Source: Nitrospirales bacterium
GTDB lineage: Bacteria > Nitrospirota > Nitrospiria > Nitrospirales > UBA8639
Direction of reading: 5' to 3'
DNA: 64,000 nucleotides
Assembly (NCBI GenBank): GCA_029261355.1
Contig: JAJDBM010000047.1
Location: 171,291 to 235,290, forward strand
Position 1 is the stretch's first letter. Every line of letters begins with the position of its first letter. Shown piece by piece: positions 1 through 8,878 of the stretch. The notes beneath the pieces are model-generated. The model ran no database searches, had not been told where the DNA came from, and saw only the letters and a list, made by a program, of their open reading frames with translations. The position numbers and the translations under genes were made by a program.

Positions 1-69
1 ATTCGTTGGTCCGAATGCTTCTCGTAATTTGATTCCTCGTTGATATTGAGGTTCTCTGGTCGTATTCAT
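1..69 (-). CDS. 5' end of an unidentified gene, cut by the window edge
   Basis: An ATG opens a reading frame that stays open to the window edge, giving 23 codons (starts MNTTREPQYQ, rich in Arg and Gln). A second in-frame ATG lies three codons upstream (base 78) and could be the true start; neither has a clear ribosome binding site. It follows the methyltransferase gene by about ten bases in the same direction, so it is probably the next gene of the sugar operon. The fragment is too short to assign a function. Confidence 0.4.
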   Translation of the reverse strand, partial: MNTTREPQYQRGIKLREAFGPTN

Positions 70-80
70 TTCATTCATTT

Positions 81-743
81 CTACTCAAAAAAGATAAATG
101 AGTAATCGCCCTGATAACCACATTCATGGAAAATCCATTTCCATTCTTCTGGAGTCAAAAAGGCACGACATGTCAATTGCCAATACATAAGATTCACTTT
201 TTCTCGTTCATTCCGATATCCTTCGACAACAACATAGCTTGAACCTCGCGAGACTCTTTCGATCTCGCGTAATGCACTGCTTAATTCATAGTTAAAGAGA
301 TTGTGCAATGTATTGATTGAATACACAAAATCGAATGTTCGATCATGAAATGGAAGTTGTTCTGCCCTTGAGACTTGGAGAGAGCCCGTCAGTTCGTGTT
401 TGGCGGTGCGTATGCCATATTCAGAAAGATCGACTCCAACTACAGTCGCATTGGGCAAAATCTTTGAAAACTCGTAGAGTAGAAATCCTCGCCCGCACCC
501 AACATCAAGAATACGAGCATCTTGAGCCAAACAATAGTGATCGACTATGGCTTGTGCGACGACACGCCAACGTCCATCATAGCGATATCCTCCATACCCA
601 TACTGGCGATCGCCATCCCAATAATCTTCACCGAAACGCACTGCCACCGCAGCGCATTCGGCTTTATCATGTTCTACAACTCGCTCCAAATAATTTCGTG
701 TACTCGCAGTATGTAATGAAGAAATAAAATCAACGTGTTGCAT
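81..743 (-). CDS. Class I SAM-dependent methyltransferase
   Basis: A 220-residue protein with the SAM-binding motif I ILDVGCGRG at about residues 78-86, a following acidic VGVDLS strand and an SINTLHNL segment at the motif IV position, typical of Methyltransf_11/25 enzymes. The frame has an earlier ATG at 761, but the AAGGAG ribosome binding site lies inside those first codons, six bases before the ATG used here, so the shorter start is preferred. It is the last complete gene in a run of sugar-modifying genes, so a sugar or glycolipid O- or N-methylation is a reasonable guess; the substrate cannot be read from the sequence. Confidence 0.8.
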   Translation of the reverse strand: MQHVDFISSLHTASTRNYLERVVEHDKAECAAVAVRFGEDYWDGDRQYGYGGYRYDGRWRVVAQAIVDHYCLAQDARILDVGCGRGFLLYEFSKILPNATVVGVDLSEYGIRTAKHELTGSLQVSRAEQLPFHDRTFDFVYSINTLHNLFNYELSSALREIERVSRGSSYVVVEGYRNEREKVNLMYWQLTCRAFLTPEEWKWIFHECGYQGDYSFIFFE

Positions 744-753
744 GGAACACTCC

Positions 754-1743
754 TTACGCATGATGGCAGTAATTCAATTGTTGTTGAGCGATTGTTGACC
801 AATGTTCCTGTATCCAATCAACCACTTCATCCAACCCGTCTTCAAATGATATTTGAGGTGACCATTGCAACGTCTCTTGAGCCTTGCTCGAATCAATAAT
901 ATAGGTTGCATCTTGCCCTGTTCGTTCTTCTACCTCACGAACATGATTGTGGAAATCAATGCCTAATCGCTGACTAATTTTATGGACGACATCTCGTACA
1001 GCAATTCCTGAACGAGGAGAAAGATGATAGATTTCGCCAATAGTCCCGCGCTCCAAGACTGCTAATTCACCTCTGGATACATCTCGTATATGTATATAGG
1101 ACTTTACGGCATGTCCCCCACCATGAAGTTCAATCGACTGCTCTTTTGAAAAATTTATGATAGTCCGAGGTATAATCTTGTATAACTGTTGTCGTGCTCC
1201 GTACACATTCGTGGATCGCACGGTAAGAAGGGGAAAATGATATTGTTTTGCATACACATCAAGGAGACAATCTGCGGCAGCCTTTGAAGCGGCATACGGA
1301 GTACTCGGACGACAGGGTGAAATCTCTGTAACTTCCCCATCACACGATCCATACACCTCTGGAGAAGAAATATGGAGATATCGCTGCAGATATGTTTGTT
1401 TCCTCAGGTAGTTCACTAATCGGCCAAGTGCGACACAATTGGTTTGATACCAATGTTCAGGAAAATCCCAGCTTGGAGCTACTTCACTTTGTGCAGCAAA
1501 ATTCACAATATAATCTGGGCACTCAACATCTAAGAGGCTAAGTACATCATCCATTTGCACATTAAAATCAAGCTGATGAAATTGATACCTAGACAGATTC
1601 TTTAGATGAGAATGCCTTAAGTACATCGGGGGTTTTTCTGGAGAACGACTGATCCCTATGACTGAATATTGATCATTATCAAGGAGGAGATCAATAAAGT
1701 CTTGACCAGAAAATGAATTCGCTCCAAGCACCACAATTTTCAC
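754..1743 (-). CDS. NAD(P)-dependent sugar epimerase/dehydratase (extended SDR)
   Basis: A 329-residue extended short-chain dehydrogenase. The nucleotide-binding loop is GANSFSG (residues 7-13), the catalytic Tyr-Lys pair is in YAASK (150-154) and the active-site serines are in ISSPEVYG just upstream. The TNVYG segment and the sequence order resemble GDP-mannose or dTDP-glucose 4,6-dehydratases, which oxidise C4 and remove water across C5-C6, but the specificity is not certain. The start overlaps the stop of the phosphotransferase gene by four bases, so the two are probably translationally coupled. The N-terminal loop has Ser where many family members have Gly-Phe. Confidence 0.85.
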   Translation of the reverse strand: MKIVVLGANSFSGQDFIDLLLDNDQYSVIGISRSPEKPPMYLRHSHLKNLSRYQFHQLDFNVQMDDVLSLLDVECPDYIVNFAAQSEVAPSWDFPEHWYQTNCVALGRLVNYLRKQTYLQRYLHISSPEVYGSCDGEVTEISPCRPSTPYAASKAAADCLLDVYAKQYHFPLLTVRSTNVYGARQQLYKIIPRTIINFSKEQSIELHGGGHAVKSYIHIRDVSRGELAVLERGTIGEIYHLSPRSGIAVRDVVHKISQRLGIDFHNHVREVEERTGQDATYIIDSSKAQETLQWSPQISFEDGLDEVVDWIQEHWSTIAQQQLNYCHHA

Positions 1744-2816
1744 AAGTAGGCTCCTCTCGATTCATAGCCCTCAAAAACAGCCTCAGACATAATATTTTCA
1801 TTTAATAAGGAGTCAAGCATCTGTTTAGCTTTTTGAAACTGCTCACGTTTCACATACTCGTGTTCTAATTTGGGTCTAGCAAAATCACGACGCCTTGCAT
1901 CAACTGGTAAAAACTCATTCAGTAAAATACACGCCCACTTTATTTGATAGAGTGGAAGTAACATCTTTGCCCGACGTTTATGACGCTCTGAATCAGGGAA
2001 CTCACTCATTATTTCTTTCACAAATATATCGAACCACTCAATCGGAGCTTGAACTTCTGGTTGACAGAAGAAATCGCAGGAAAGTTTCGCCGGGTCATCC
2101 CAGCCAGCATATTCAAAGTCAATGAATTTTAGCGTTCCCTCTTTATTAAGTAGAGCGTTATGAAACCCAAGATCTGACGGTGACACACATCGCTCAGACA
2201 AGTTTAATGTTTCATTCAATGCTGAAGAACTTACCGTAGACATGACTCTTTGCTTGTGTTCTTCCCAACACCCAATGAGCGTGAGCTGAAAAAATCTCTT
2301 CACCTCGCGCTCCAAAATTGTTTCTTCTCGTATGAATTGTAATCTCTTCACTCGCGCCTCAATACACTGTATATGGTCGGAAATGCTAAAACACGACTCA
2401 GATGCCGTCAAAAGATTTAAGGCTTGCCTAGAATGTTTTTGACGATTCATGGCTTGCACAAAGTCTATGATTTGCAGCAAATATTGGAACTGGACTTCAC
2501 CAGGTAGAACTTTTCGGCCAGGAATATATTCGAACAACGTCATTCCCATATTTTCCTCGCAAATCAACGGACAAGGCACCTGAGTACTTCCCCCATCCCA
2601 CATGAATCGACAGAAATCATACTCAGTCCGTTGTCGTTCTCGAGTATCGTCAGGATCATCAAAATATTGTTTCGCGATCCATGCCATCCCATTCGCCTGT
2701 ACTTGCCAAACGCGATTATTTCGTCCTCCCATTACTTCAATTACCGTCAACACTCCAGTCACGCCGTGTTTTTTTAACAAACTTGTAATTTTTGACATCA
2801 TGCCGTGGCTATGCAT
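1740..2816 (-). CDS. APH/choline-kinase-like phosphotransferase
   Basis: About 358 residues of the aminoglycoside phosphotransferase/kinase fold. The N-lobe has GGRNNRVWQV and a conserved IAKQY lysine; the catalytic loop is SPSDLGFHN (residues 212-220) and the metal-binding loop is IDFEYAGWDD (from about 232). The catalytic-loop aspartate and asparagine are kept, but the histidine of the usual HxD is replaced by proline. The chosen ATG follows AAGGGAG by eleven bases; an upstream in-frame ATG (2843) would put this site inside the gene. Within a sugar cluster it may phosphorylate a sugar, an amino alcohol or a glycan. The substrate is unknown. Confidence 0.75.
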   Translation of the reverse strand: MHSHGMMSKITSLLKKHGVTGVLTVIEVMGGRNNRVWQVQANGMAWIAKQYFDDPDDTRERQRTEYDFCRFMWDGGSTQVPCPLICEENMGMTLFEYIPGRKVLPGEVQFQYLLQIIDFVQAMNRQKHSRQALNLLTASESCFSISDHIQCIEARVKRLQFIREETILEREVKRFFQLTLIGCWEEHKQRVMSTVSSSALNETLNLSERCVSPSDLGFHNALLNKEGTLKFIDFEYAGWDDPAKLSCDFFCQPEVQAPIEWFDIFVKEIMSEFPDSERHKRRAKMLLPLYQIKWACILLNEFLPVDARRRDFARPKLEHEYVKREQFQKAKQMLDSLLNENIMSEAVFEGYESRGAYL

Positions 2817-2824
2817 CGATTCAT

Positions 2825-3433
2825 CTACTCCCTTGACATGCACTCTAGAAACTCACCCCAACTACCGACCCGCTGTAGCTCAGTGGATGCACACATCTGT
2901 TGATGTGGATCAAACACTACCCGATGTACCGAAGAAGGGAAATTCGTATTCAACAAAAACTCAGGAAGATCATCAAGAAATACATCGCATTTCAGTGATC
3001 TGATTCGCTCACACTTCATAGTTATCGTTGATTCAAAGAATAACCTATCTTCCGAAAGTCCATACTTCATTTGACACGTTATTCCTTGCTGAAACATCCA
3101 TGTAAACGCTGCCTGACGAAGATCATGTTGTTCTCCAACATACGGAAACCGTGTCTTATGACTCACCACAAATACCGATATCTTCTGTTGGTTACAATAT
3201 GCTAAAAACTCATGGAATCCAGGAAAAGGAATCGCGTCATTCAGATACGGACCATAGGCTTTTGATTGGAATTGAGTCCAAAGAGCCTCTTGTTTAGTCT
3301 TTCGAAGATAGTCACGAACCGCCCTCTTCGTAATCGGAGTCGAAGCCGGAATTGCCCCCTCAGCAAGGGCCATTCGATGAAACAAGGCATCATAGGAAAC
3401 GATCGTGTTGTCAAAGTCTAATCCAACGATCAT
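2825..3433 (-). CDS. HAD-superfamily hydrolase
   Basis: A 202-residue HAD phosphatase. Motif I is DFDNT with nucleophile Asp6 and acid/base Asp8, motif II is the serine of VVSHKT (residues 89-94), and motif IV is the aspartate pair in FLDDLPEF (154-155). The frame could open 26 codons earlier, but that region overlaps the dehydrogenase gene and has no family features, so the ATG directly before the first strand is used. It lies between a phosphotransferase and a dehydrogenase, which points to dephosphorylation of a sugar phosphate. It lacks the DRDGT and cysteine pattern of GmhB, so it is not a clear heptose bisphosphatase. Confidence 0.75.
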   Translation of the reverse strand: MIVGLDFDNTIVSYDALFHRMALAEGAIPASTPITKRAVRDYLRKTKQEALWTQFQSKAYGPYLNDAIPFPGFHEFLAYCNQQKISVFVVSHKTRFPYVGEQHDLRQAAFTWMFQQGITCQMKYGLSEDRLFFESTITMKCERIRSLKCDVFLDDLPEFLLNTNFPSSVHRVVFDPHQQMCASTELQRVGSWGEFLECMSRE

Positions 3434-3456
3434 CGTATAGAAATCATATTTTAATC

Positions 3457-4494
3457 TTAGACTGCTATTTTTATTAATGGCCTCAATGACATTCCTTGTT
3501 CTAAATCCCACATTGCTTGATTAACGGACATTAACGAATAGGGCTCGCTACGAAGCCAATCGAACGCGAGGGTGCCCGCATCAATCATATGTATATATCG
3601 CTGAAAATCGTGGTCGGGAATATTGTCTCCACCCCATGTTCCTCTTAGTTGCTTCCCGCAATTTAATTCCTTAGGATTCACCTCAATATGTTGACCGTGC
3701 CTGGCATTACCAACAATAACTGCTATTCCGCCCTGTGCTCGGACTGATGCTAAGGCCATTTCCATAGCTGAAGTTTGTCCACTACATTCAACAGCAACAT
3801 CTAGACCACCAGGAACTATTTCTCGAATTTGGTCTAATGGGCTTTCTTGCAAAACATCAATACAGTGCGTAGCCCCTATACTCTTTGCGATTCGCAATCG
3901 TTCTTCGCGTACGTCGAGGGCAATAATAGGAGAGCAGCCACTAAGACATGCACCAGCAATGGCAAAACTTCCTACTCCACCGACACCAAACACAGCAATA
4001 CTGTTACCTGGTCGAATTGTGCCGGTATTCACAACTGCTCCGACCCCCGTAGGAACGGCACAACCTAGAAAGGCCCCATCGGATAAACTAATCGAGTCCG
4101 GCAGTACCGTTAGTCTATTTTCGCTCACGACTGAATATTGACTAAATGTTGTAAGCCCACCAGCATTCACGTTCTTTCCATTCCAACTGTATATCGTACC
4201 TGGTACATCAGCCCCGGATCCCTTTATCCATGATAGAATAACCCGTTGACCCACCTTCACTTTCCTGACACCTACTCCAATCTCACAAACTGTCCCGCTT
4301 CCTTCATGCCCCAAGCAATGAGGCAAAAATGGATCCGCTCCTCGATATCCATTACATTCCAAAATCTGTGTATGACAAACTCCGCTATAGGCCACTTCAA
4401 CCAAAACTTGCCCTGGAGCAAGCTTGGGAATCTCGAGCTCTTCGAGAACAAGTGGGTTTTTTGTTTCTACGAGAATAGCGGCGAGTGTTTTCAT
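3457..4494 (-). CDS. Zinc-dependent medium-chain alcohol dehydrogenase
   Basis: A 345-residue MDR enzyme. Catalytic zinc ligands are recognisable as Cys40 (SGVCHTQ), His63-Glu64 (LGHEGSG) and Cys145 (LGCAVPTG); the NAD-binding Rossmann loop is GVGGVG (170-175). The overall sequence is like class III alcohol dehydrogenases that act on S-hydroxymethyl conjugates. However, the segment that normally carries four cysteines of the structural zinc lobe (about residues 88-112) has Ser, Gly and Asn instead, so the structural zinc is probably absent. Its stop is 23 bases before the HAD gene, and its start overlaps the transketolase stop by four bases. A role in oxidising or reducing a sugar intermediate is inferred from context. 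Confidence 0.85.
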   Translation of the reverse strand: MKTLAAILVETKNPLVLEELEIPKLAPGQVLVEVAYSGVCHTQILECNGYRGADPFLPHCLGHEGSGTVCEIGVGVRKVKVGQRVILSWIKGSGADVPGTIYSWNGKNVNAGGLTTFSQYSVVSENRLTVLPDSISLSDGAFLGCAVPTGVGAVVNTGTIRPGNSIAVFGVGGVGSFAIAGACLSGCSPIIALDVREERLRIAKSIGATHCIDVLQESPLDQIREIVPGGLDVAVECSGQTSAMEMALASVRAQGGIAVIVGNARHGQHIEVNPKELNCGKQLRGTWGGDNIPDHDFQRYIHMIDAGTLAFDWLRSEPYSLMSVNQAMWDLEQGMSLRPLIKIAV

Positions 4495-5447
4495 TCAATT
4501 AACTCCAGAACTCTTTTTTTCTTGCGAAGACACACCTTTGACACGATGGTTTTTGTCATCTTGAGAGGTGTTAAACCAAAAAAGTCACGTGCGAAGTCAT
4601 GCCCACCACCCTCGTGAAGGAAGACGTCATCAGTTCCAATACAAACTAACTGAGAGGTAAACACATGATGTTCTGACTGCCATTCGGCAATACTTCCACC
4701 GAGTCCCCCCTTACTACTATGTTCCTCGATCGTCACAATCATCGAAAACTTCGAAAATGCCTCACGAAGAAACTCTTGGTCTAATGGTTTAACTGTCGGC
4801 ATACTCACAACTTGTGTAGAAATGTCTTGATCTTCCAATAACGAAGCAGTCTCTAATACAAGTGACAGCATATTGCCTGTACTAATGAGGCAAACATCCC
4901 TTCCCGATTTAATGATAAGACTTTTGCCTATGGTGATGTGAGGTCGCCCATCATGAATAACTCGTTCACCTTTTTTCCCCAACCGAATATAAACAGGTCC
5001 ATCCTGAGCAATGGCCGCCTGAAGAAGTTGTCGCACTTCCCACGGATCCCCAGGACATAGCACCGTCATTTCAGGAAGCGCCTTAAGCAAGGCAATATCT
5101 TCACATGCATGATGCGTCCCGCCATTAGCAGCATAGGCTAATCCTGCGCCGACACCGACAATGACCACAGGCACCCGGTGATAACACAAATCAACTCGAA
5201 TCTGCTCTAAACAGCGTGTTGTCGCAAACGATGCAATGGTATAGGTCACAGGCTTCATTCCAGCAAGTGCGAGCCCTGCAGCTACACCCACCATATTTGC
5301 TTCCGCTACACCACAATTCACAAATCTATCGGGATAATTATGTTGAAATGAATCGAAAAGGCGATTTCCGATATCCCCGGTCAGCAAAGCAAGCCGACGA
5401 TCTTCTGCTGCTAAGCTTGTCATGGTCTCCGCAAAAGCATTTCTCAC
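4491..5447 (-). CDS. Transketolase-like protein, C-terminal subunit
   Basis: A 318-residue subunit carrying the pyrimidine-binding and C-terminal domains of a split transketolase. The conserved glutamate that activates thiamine diphosphate is Glu49 in GVAEANMVG, and GGTHHACEDIAL is the usual loop further on. The start is GTG: it overlaps the stop of the N-terminal subunit (GTGA) and gives the family N terminus (RNAFAETMTSLA, matching RDAFxxTLxELA). Paired with the next gene it should transfer a two-carbon ketol unit. In a sugar-nucleotide cluster the pair may supply sedoheptulose-7-phosphate or add a two-carbon branch to a sugar; the sequence cannot decide. Confidence 0.88.
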   Translation of the reverse strand: MRNAFAETMTSLAAEDRRLALLTGDIGNRLFDSFQHNYPDRFVNCGVAEANMVGVAAGLALAGMKPVTYTIASFATTRCLEQIRVDLCYHRVPVVIVGVGAGLAYAANGGTHHACEDIALLKALPEMTVLCPGDPWEVRQLLQAAIAQDGPVYIRLGKKGERVIHDGRPHITIGKSLIIKSGRDVCLISTGNMLSLVLETASLLEDQDISTQVVSMPTVKPLDQEFLREAFSKFSMIVTIEEHSSKGGLGGSIAEWQSEHHVFTSQLVCIGTDDVFLHEGGGHDFARDFFGLTPLKMTKTIVSKVCLRKKKRVLELIE

Positions 5448-6256
5448 CTCAACACCAACTCCGCAACTGCAGAAGCCAAGTCCTCGTCATTTGGCACACG
5501 GTAATGCCAATTATTGTCATCCTCCATAAACGATACTCCTTTACCTTTAACCGTATGTGCGACCAAGGCAACAGGCCTTCCCGTCTTATCTGGTACGTCA
5601 CGAAGGGCATCAGCCACCTCTGTTGGATCATGCCCATTCACCTCATGCACACTCCATCCAAACGCTTCCCATTTCTTTGCAAGCGGTTTCAATCCCATGA
5701 TTTTGTCACTTCGTCCTGTCGCTTGCCACTTATTATAGTCAATGATAACAGCTAGAGATTCTAACCCTTGAGCCGCAGCGAACAGTGCCCCTTCCCATGT
5801 CGACCCCTCATTGCATTCTCCATCACTTAACAACGCAAACACCCGATACGCTTTGTGTTGCATGCGTGCAGCCAAACTCAAACCATTCGCTACCGAAAGT
5901 CCGTGTCCTAACGAACCGGAACCAATTTCTATACCTGGGACACAATTGGGACTTGGATGCTCTGGCAAACAACCACCTGACTGCCCATAGGTCTTAAGAA
6001 GATCAACAGGGAAAAATCCTCGATGAGCTAGCGTCGCATAGAGCGCACTTGCTGCATGTCCTTTACTCAGAATGAATCGATCTCGATCAGGATGTTGAGG
6101 AGTACTTGAGTTGATCCGAAGAACCTTGCAATACAATGCAATTAAAATATCCACACAACTTAACGCTGATCCCAAATGAGGCGCTCTCGCTCTGTGCGAC
6201 ATGTGAATGACTTCTCTCCTGATGACTGTGGCAATATCCTTCATATTCACATGCAT
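5444..6256 (-). CDS. Transketolase-like protein, N-terminal subunit
   Basis: A 270-residue thiamine-diphosphate-binding subunit. Conserved features include His27 (RAPHLGS), His67 (KGHAAS), the SGSLGHGLS loop and the TPP/Mg motif SDGECNEG...Asn175 (144-175). The ATG shares a base with the TGA stop of the upstream epimerase gene (TGATG), so the in-frame TTG one codon earlier was not used. Split transketolases are common in bacteria and archaea both for central metabolism and for special sugar pathways; the location within the sugar cluster favours the latter, or a dedicated supply of heptulose phosphate. Confidence 0.88.
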   Translation of the reverse strand: MHVNMKDIATVIRREVIHMSHRARAPHLGSALSCVDILIALYCKVLRINSSTPQHPDRDRFILSKGHAASALYATLAHRGFFPVDLLKTYGQSGGCLPEHPSPNCVPGIEIGSGSLGHGLSVANGLSLAARMQHKAYRVFALLSDGECNEGSTWEGALFAAAQGLESLAVIIDYNKWQATGRSDKIMGLKPLAKKWEAFGWSVHEVNGHDPTEVADALRDVPDKTGRPVALVAHTVKGKGVSFMEDDNNWHYRVPNDEDLASAVAELVLR

Positions 6257-7260
6257 CAAGTAAGTGCCAACGACTGCATTCTCTTAATGTTGTAATACTT
6301 ATCATCTGTCATAGGATTCTTTATGTACCCAGCAGCAAAAGCATGTACTAGATCTTCCACAGCTTGTCCCACGGTGTGACTAGGGACAAACCCAAGTTCT
6401 CGACGAATTTTTTCTGAAGAAATATGATACGAACGATGGTCATCAGTCGTTGTGTGAACAATATCGACATCCGGTCCAACTGTCGTCTTCACCATATCGG
6501 CAATATCAGATACACAATGATTGTGATATCCAGCATTGAAAATCTGACCATCGACTTTCTCTGATGACCATTTCAACGATTGTGTGTACACCTCAACCAT
6601 ATCTTGGATATGAATGTTTGGCCTTTTCTGTTTCCCACCGAACACGGTAATCTTTCGATGATTGACAGCGTGGTTTGTCAAAATATTCACCGTGAGATCA
6701 AGTCTGAGACGAGGGGAATATCCACAAACCGTCGCAGGACGGATCACCACCACTTCAAATCCAGGACATTGTTTTCTCAGGAGTACCTCTTCACACAACG
6801 CCTTGTATTTAGAGTAATCTGTCAAAGGGTCAAGTGTGAGATCTTCTGTCACGTTCTCATCTTCTTTCATACCGTACACAGAAGATGACGACGCGTACAC
6901 AAAACGTCGGACTCCAAACTCTCTGGCGCGATCAACTAATCCTGAAAATGCATCGTAATTAATAGAGCGTCCCAAGGATGGATTCAGTTCAAAGCTTGGA
7001 TCATTGGAAATGCACGCTAAATGAATGATCCCATCACAACCTGGGATCGCTTGCTCAAGTAGCTTCGTGTTTCGTATGTCTCCTTGAATTTCCTCAAGAT
7101 TCTGATGCCCACGAACTTCCTCAAGCGCTGAATCCCCATAGAGATAAAGATCTAACACTTTTACGTGATAGCCTTCGCTCAATAATCGAGGGACTAACGC
7201 GGCCCCCACATACCCGGCCCCCCCTGTGATAAGAATCTGTTTTTTTTCTTGACCAGACAT
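6256..7260 (-). CDS. NAD-dependent sugar epimerase/dehydratase (extended SDR)
   Basis: A 334-residue extended SDR with GGAGYVG (13-19) for the cofactor and Tyr149-Lys153 in YSKYK for catalysis; ASSSSVYG carries the active-site serine. Its ending is DDKYYNIKRM, a C-terminal pattern seen in a family of epimerases near glycan clusters. The ATG follows GGGAG by six bases; the frame has a GTG one codon earlier, which is less well placed. It resembles the 312-residue SDR at the far end of this cluster in sequence and length, so the two may be related enzymes for successive steps. Likely a UDP- or GDP-sugar 4-epimerase or a related reductase. Confidence 0.85.
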   Translation of the reverse strand: MSGQEKKQILITGGAGYVGAALVPRLLSEGYHVKVLDLYLYGDSALEEVRGHQNLEEIQGDIRNTKLLEQAIPGCDGIIHLACISNDPSFELNPSLGRSINYDAFSGLVDRAREFGVRRFVYASSSSVYGMKEDENVTEDLTLDPLTDYSKYKALCEEVLLRKQCPGFEVVVIRPATVCGYSPRLRLDLTVNILTNHAVNHRKITVFGGKQKRPNIHIQDMVEVYTQSLKWSSEKVDGQIFNAGYHNHCVSDIADMVKTTVGPDVDIVHTTTDDHRSYHISSEKIRRELGFVPSHTVGQAVEDLVHAFAAGYIKNPMTDDKYYNIKRMQSLALT

Positions 7261-7340
7261 CACGATCTCCCTTGGAGGAGTAAAATTTTCCGTAACTCTG
7301 TTAACGACGATACTTTTTGATTTGTCATATTTATATATGT

Positions 7341-8876
7341 TTACTTCAGAAGTGACTCAACACTTCGCTGCAATTGAACACGATCAACCGACGCACTATT
7401 TCCAACTGTCATGACCGACTGAGCTCCTGCTAAATTTCCAATAAGGCCCACGACATCTGCAGGAATATTCACTGCGACGCATGGAGCGGTTAAGGCAAAC
7501 AAGGCATCGCCAGCACCAATACGGTCCACCACCTTTACTGCAAGTGACGGACTCTCAAAATATCCATACTCTTGATGATATAACAGGGTTCCATTTTTCC
7601 CTTGCGTCACCATGACAGATGGACAGTTAAGATCTTTCGAGAGACCTTCAATCATGGGCTTTAACTCTCCACGTGCGTCGCGACGATCTACACGAATTTC
7701 TTTTTCCTGGATTGAAATATAGTCCGCTTTCGGATACTTGGAGATTGTATGAAACCCCATATTCGCTGCATTGATTTGTGTATTCACAGCTAAGAACGGG
7801 GCCTGTTCTCCAAGCAATTCAATTGACGATTGAGAAAGGAGACCATGCCCAAAGTCTGCGACTATGGCCACATCACAATTCGCGAGTTTCTCGCTCATCA
7901 GGTCAGATAATTGTCCATCTTCCCGATCAGTCAGAGGCGCATCATTCATTTCGTAAACTTCTAATAATTTAGAAAATTGATATTCCTCAATAAAGCGACG
8001 TTTGACGATTGTGGGAGAGCCTGACTTGAATACAAAATTTGCAGAAATATTTGTTTTGAGATTTTGACGTATGAATTTTTCATGTGGCTGAATCGTACCT
8101 AAATATGACACAAGTTCCACATGGTCACAGAAGTTTGCCAAATGGTTTGCGATGGCAAGACTTCCACCAAGCTGTGTATCTTTTGAGACATGCTGCATGG
8201 CTAGAATTGGTTCTTTTGAAGACTTCCCTAGAGCTTGGCAATAAACATATTCATCGAGAATCGCCTCTCCAATCACGAGAACTCGGAGAGCCCGCAAACG
8301 TTCTAGGTAGTCAATGACGTCTTCTGCCGTATACCGTTCTCGAAATTGAACTAACCATCCATTCAAATTCGAAGGAAACATCGACACATAACGATTCAAT
8401 AGACTCGTAGAACTAAACTGCACATCATTCGTCGTTTCAAGACGTCCGCCCACTAACTGCACGGCAGCTTCTTCGCGCAAGATCCCACCTGTTAAATCAG
8501 GACGTCCAGGTTTATAGTCTGGACCTTTGACATACACATCTGGCTTCAAGGCCTTAATTGCATTCTCAGCCGTCTCCCACTGATTCATCGCAACATAATC
8601 CACGGCATCTAACGCGGCTATCCCCTCAATGCGAAGATCCTCTTGAAAAGCAGGCCTATGAGGTCCTTTATTGACATAGCAATCTGGCGTCACCGTCACG
8701 ACCAACACGTCTCCCAAGGCTTTTGCTTCTTCCAAATGTCGTATATGACCGACATGAAGCAGATCAAACACTCCATGACAATGGACAATAGTTTTTCCTT
8801 GATTACGTGCGTCTTGAAGAATTAACTCTAACCCTTCAAGTGACTGGGATTTTTTCAGTACGGCCACACTTGCCAT
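7341..8876 (-). CDS. Fused cytidylyltransferase-type and PfkB-type kinase, HldE-like with reversed domain order
   Basis: A 511-residue two-domain protein. The N-terminal ~150 residues are a nucleotidyltransferase with the HxGH signature HVGH (41-44) after GVFDLL and a later VKGPDY segment, as in the adenylyltransferase half of HldE. The C-terminal ~310 residues are a PfkB/ribokinase fold ending in the catalytic VVDRIGAGDALF. Bifunctional HldE of enterobacteria has kinase first and nucleotidyltransferase second; here the order is swapped. The expected activity is 1-phosphorylation of a heptose-7-phosphate and ADP or CDP activation of a sugar-1-phosphate, but the substrate is inferred. The start is two bases after the upstream epimerase stop with a GAGG site. 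Confidence 0.82.
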   Translation of the reverse strand: MASVAVLKKSQSLEGLELILQDARNQGKTIVHCHGVFDLLHVGHIRHLEEAKALGDVLVVTVTPDCYVNKGPHRPAFQEDLRIEGIAALDAVDYVAMNQWETAENAIKALKPDVYVKGPDYKPGRPDLTGGILREEAAVQLVGGRLETTNDVQFSSTSLLNRYVSMFPSNLNGWLVQFRERYTAEDVIDYLERLRALRVLVIGEAILDEYVYCQALGKSSKEPILAMQHVSKDTQLGGSLAIANHLANFCDHVELVSYLGTIQPHEKFIRQNLKTNISANFVFKSGSPTIVKRRFIEEYQFSKLLEVYEMNDAPLTDREDGQLSDLMSEKLANCDVAIVADFGHGLLSQSSIELLGEQAPFLAVNTQINAANMGFHTISKYPKADYISIQEKEIRVDRRDARGELKPMIEGLSKDLNCPSVMVTQGKNGTLLYHQEYGYFESPSLAVKVVDRIGAGDALFALTAPCVAVNIPADVVGLIGNLAGAQSVMTVGNSASVDRVQLQRSVESLLK

Positions 8877-8878
8877 AT

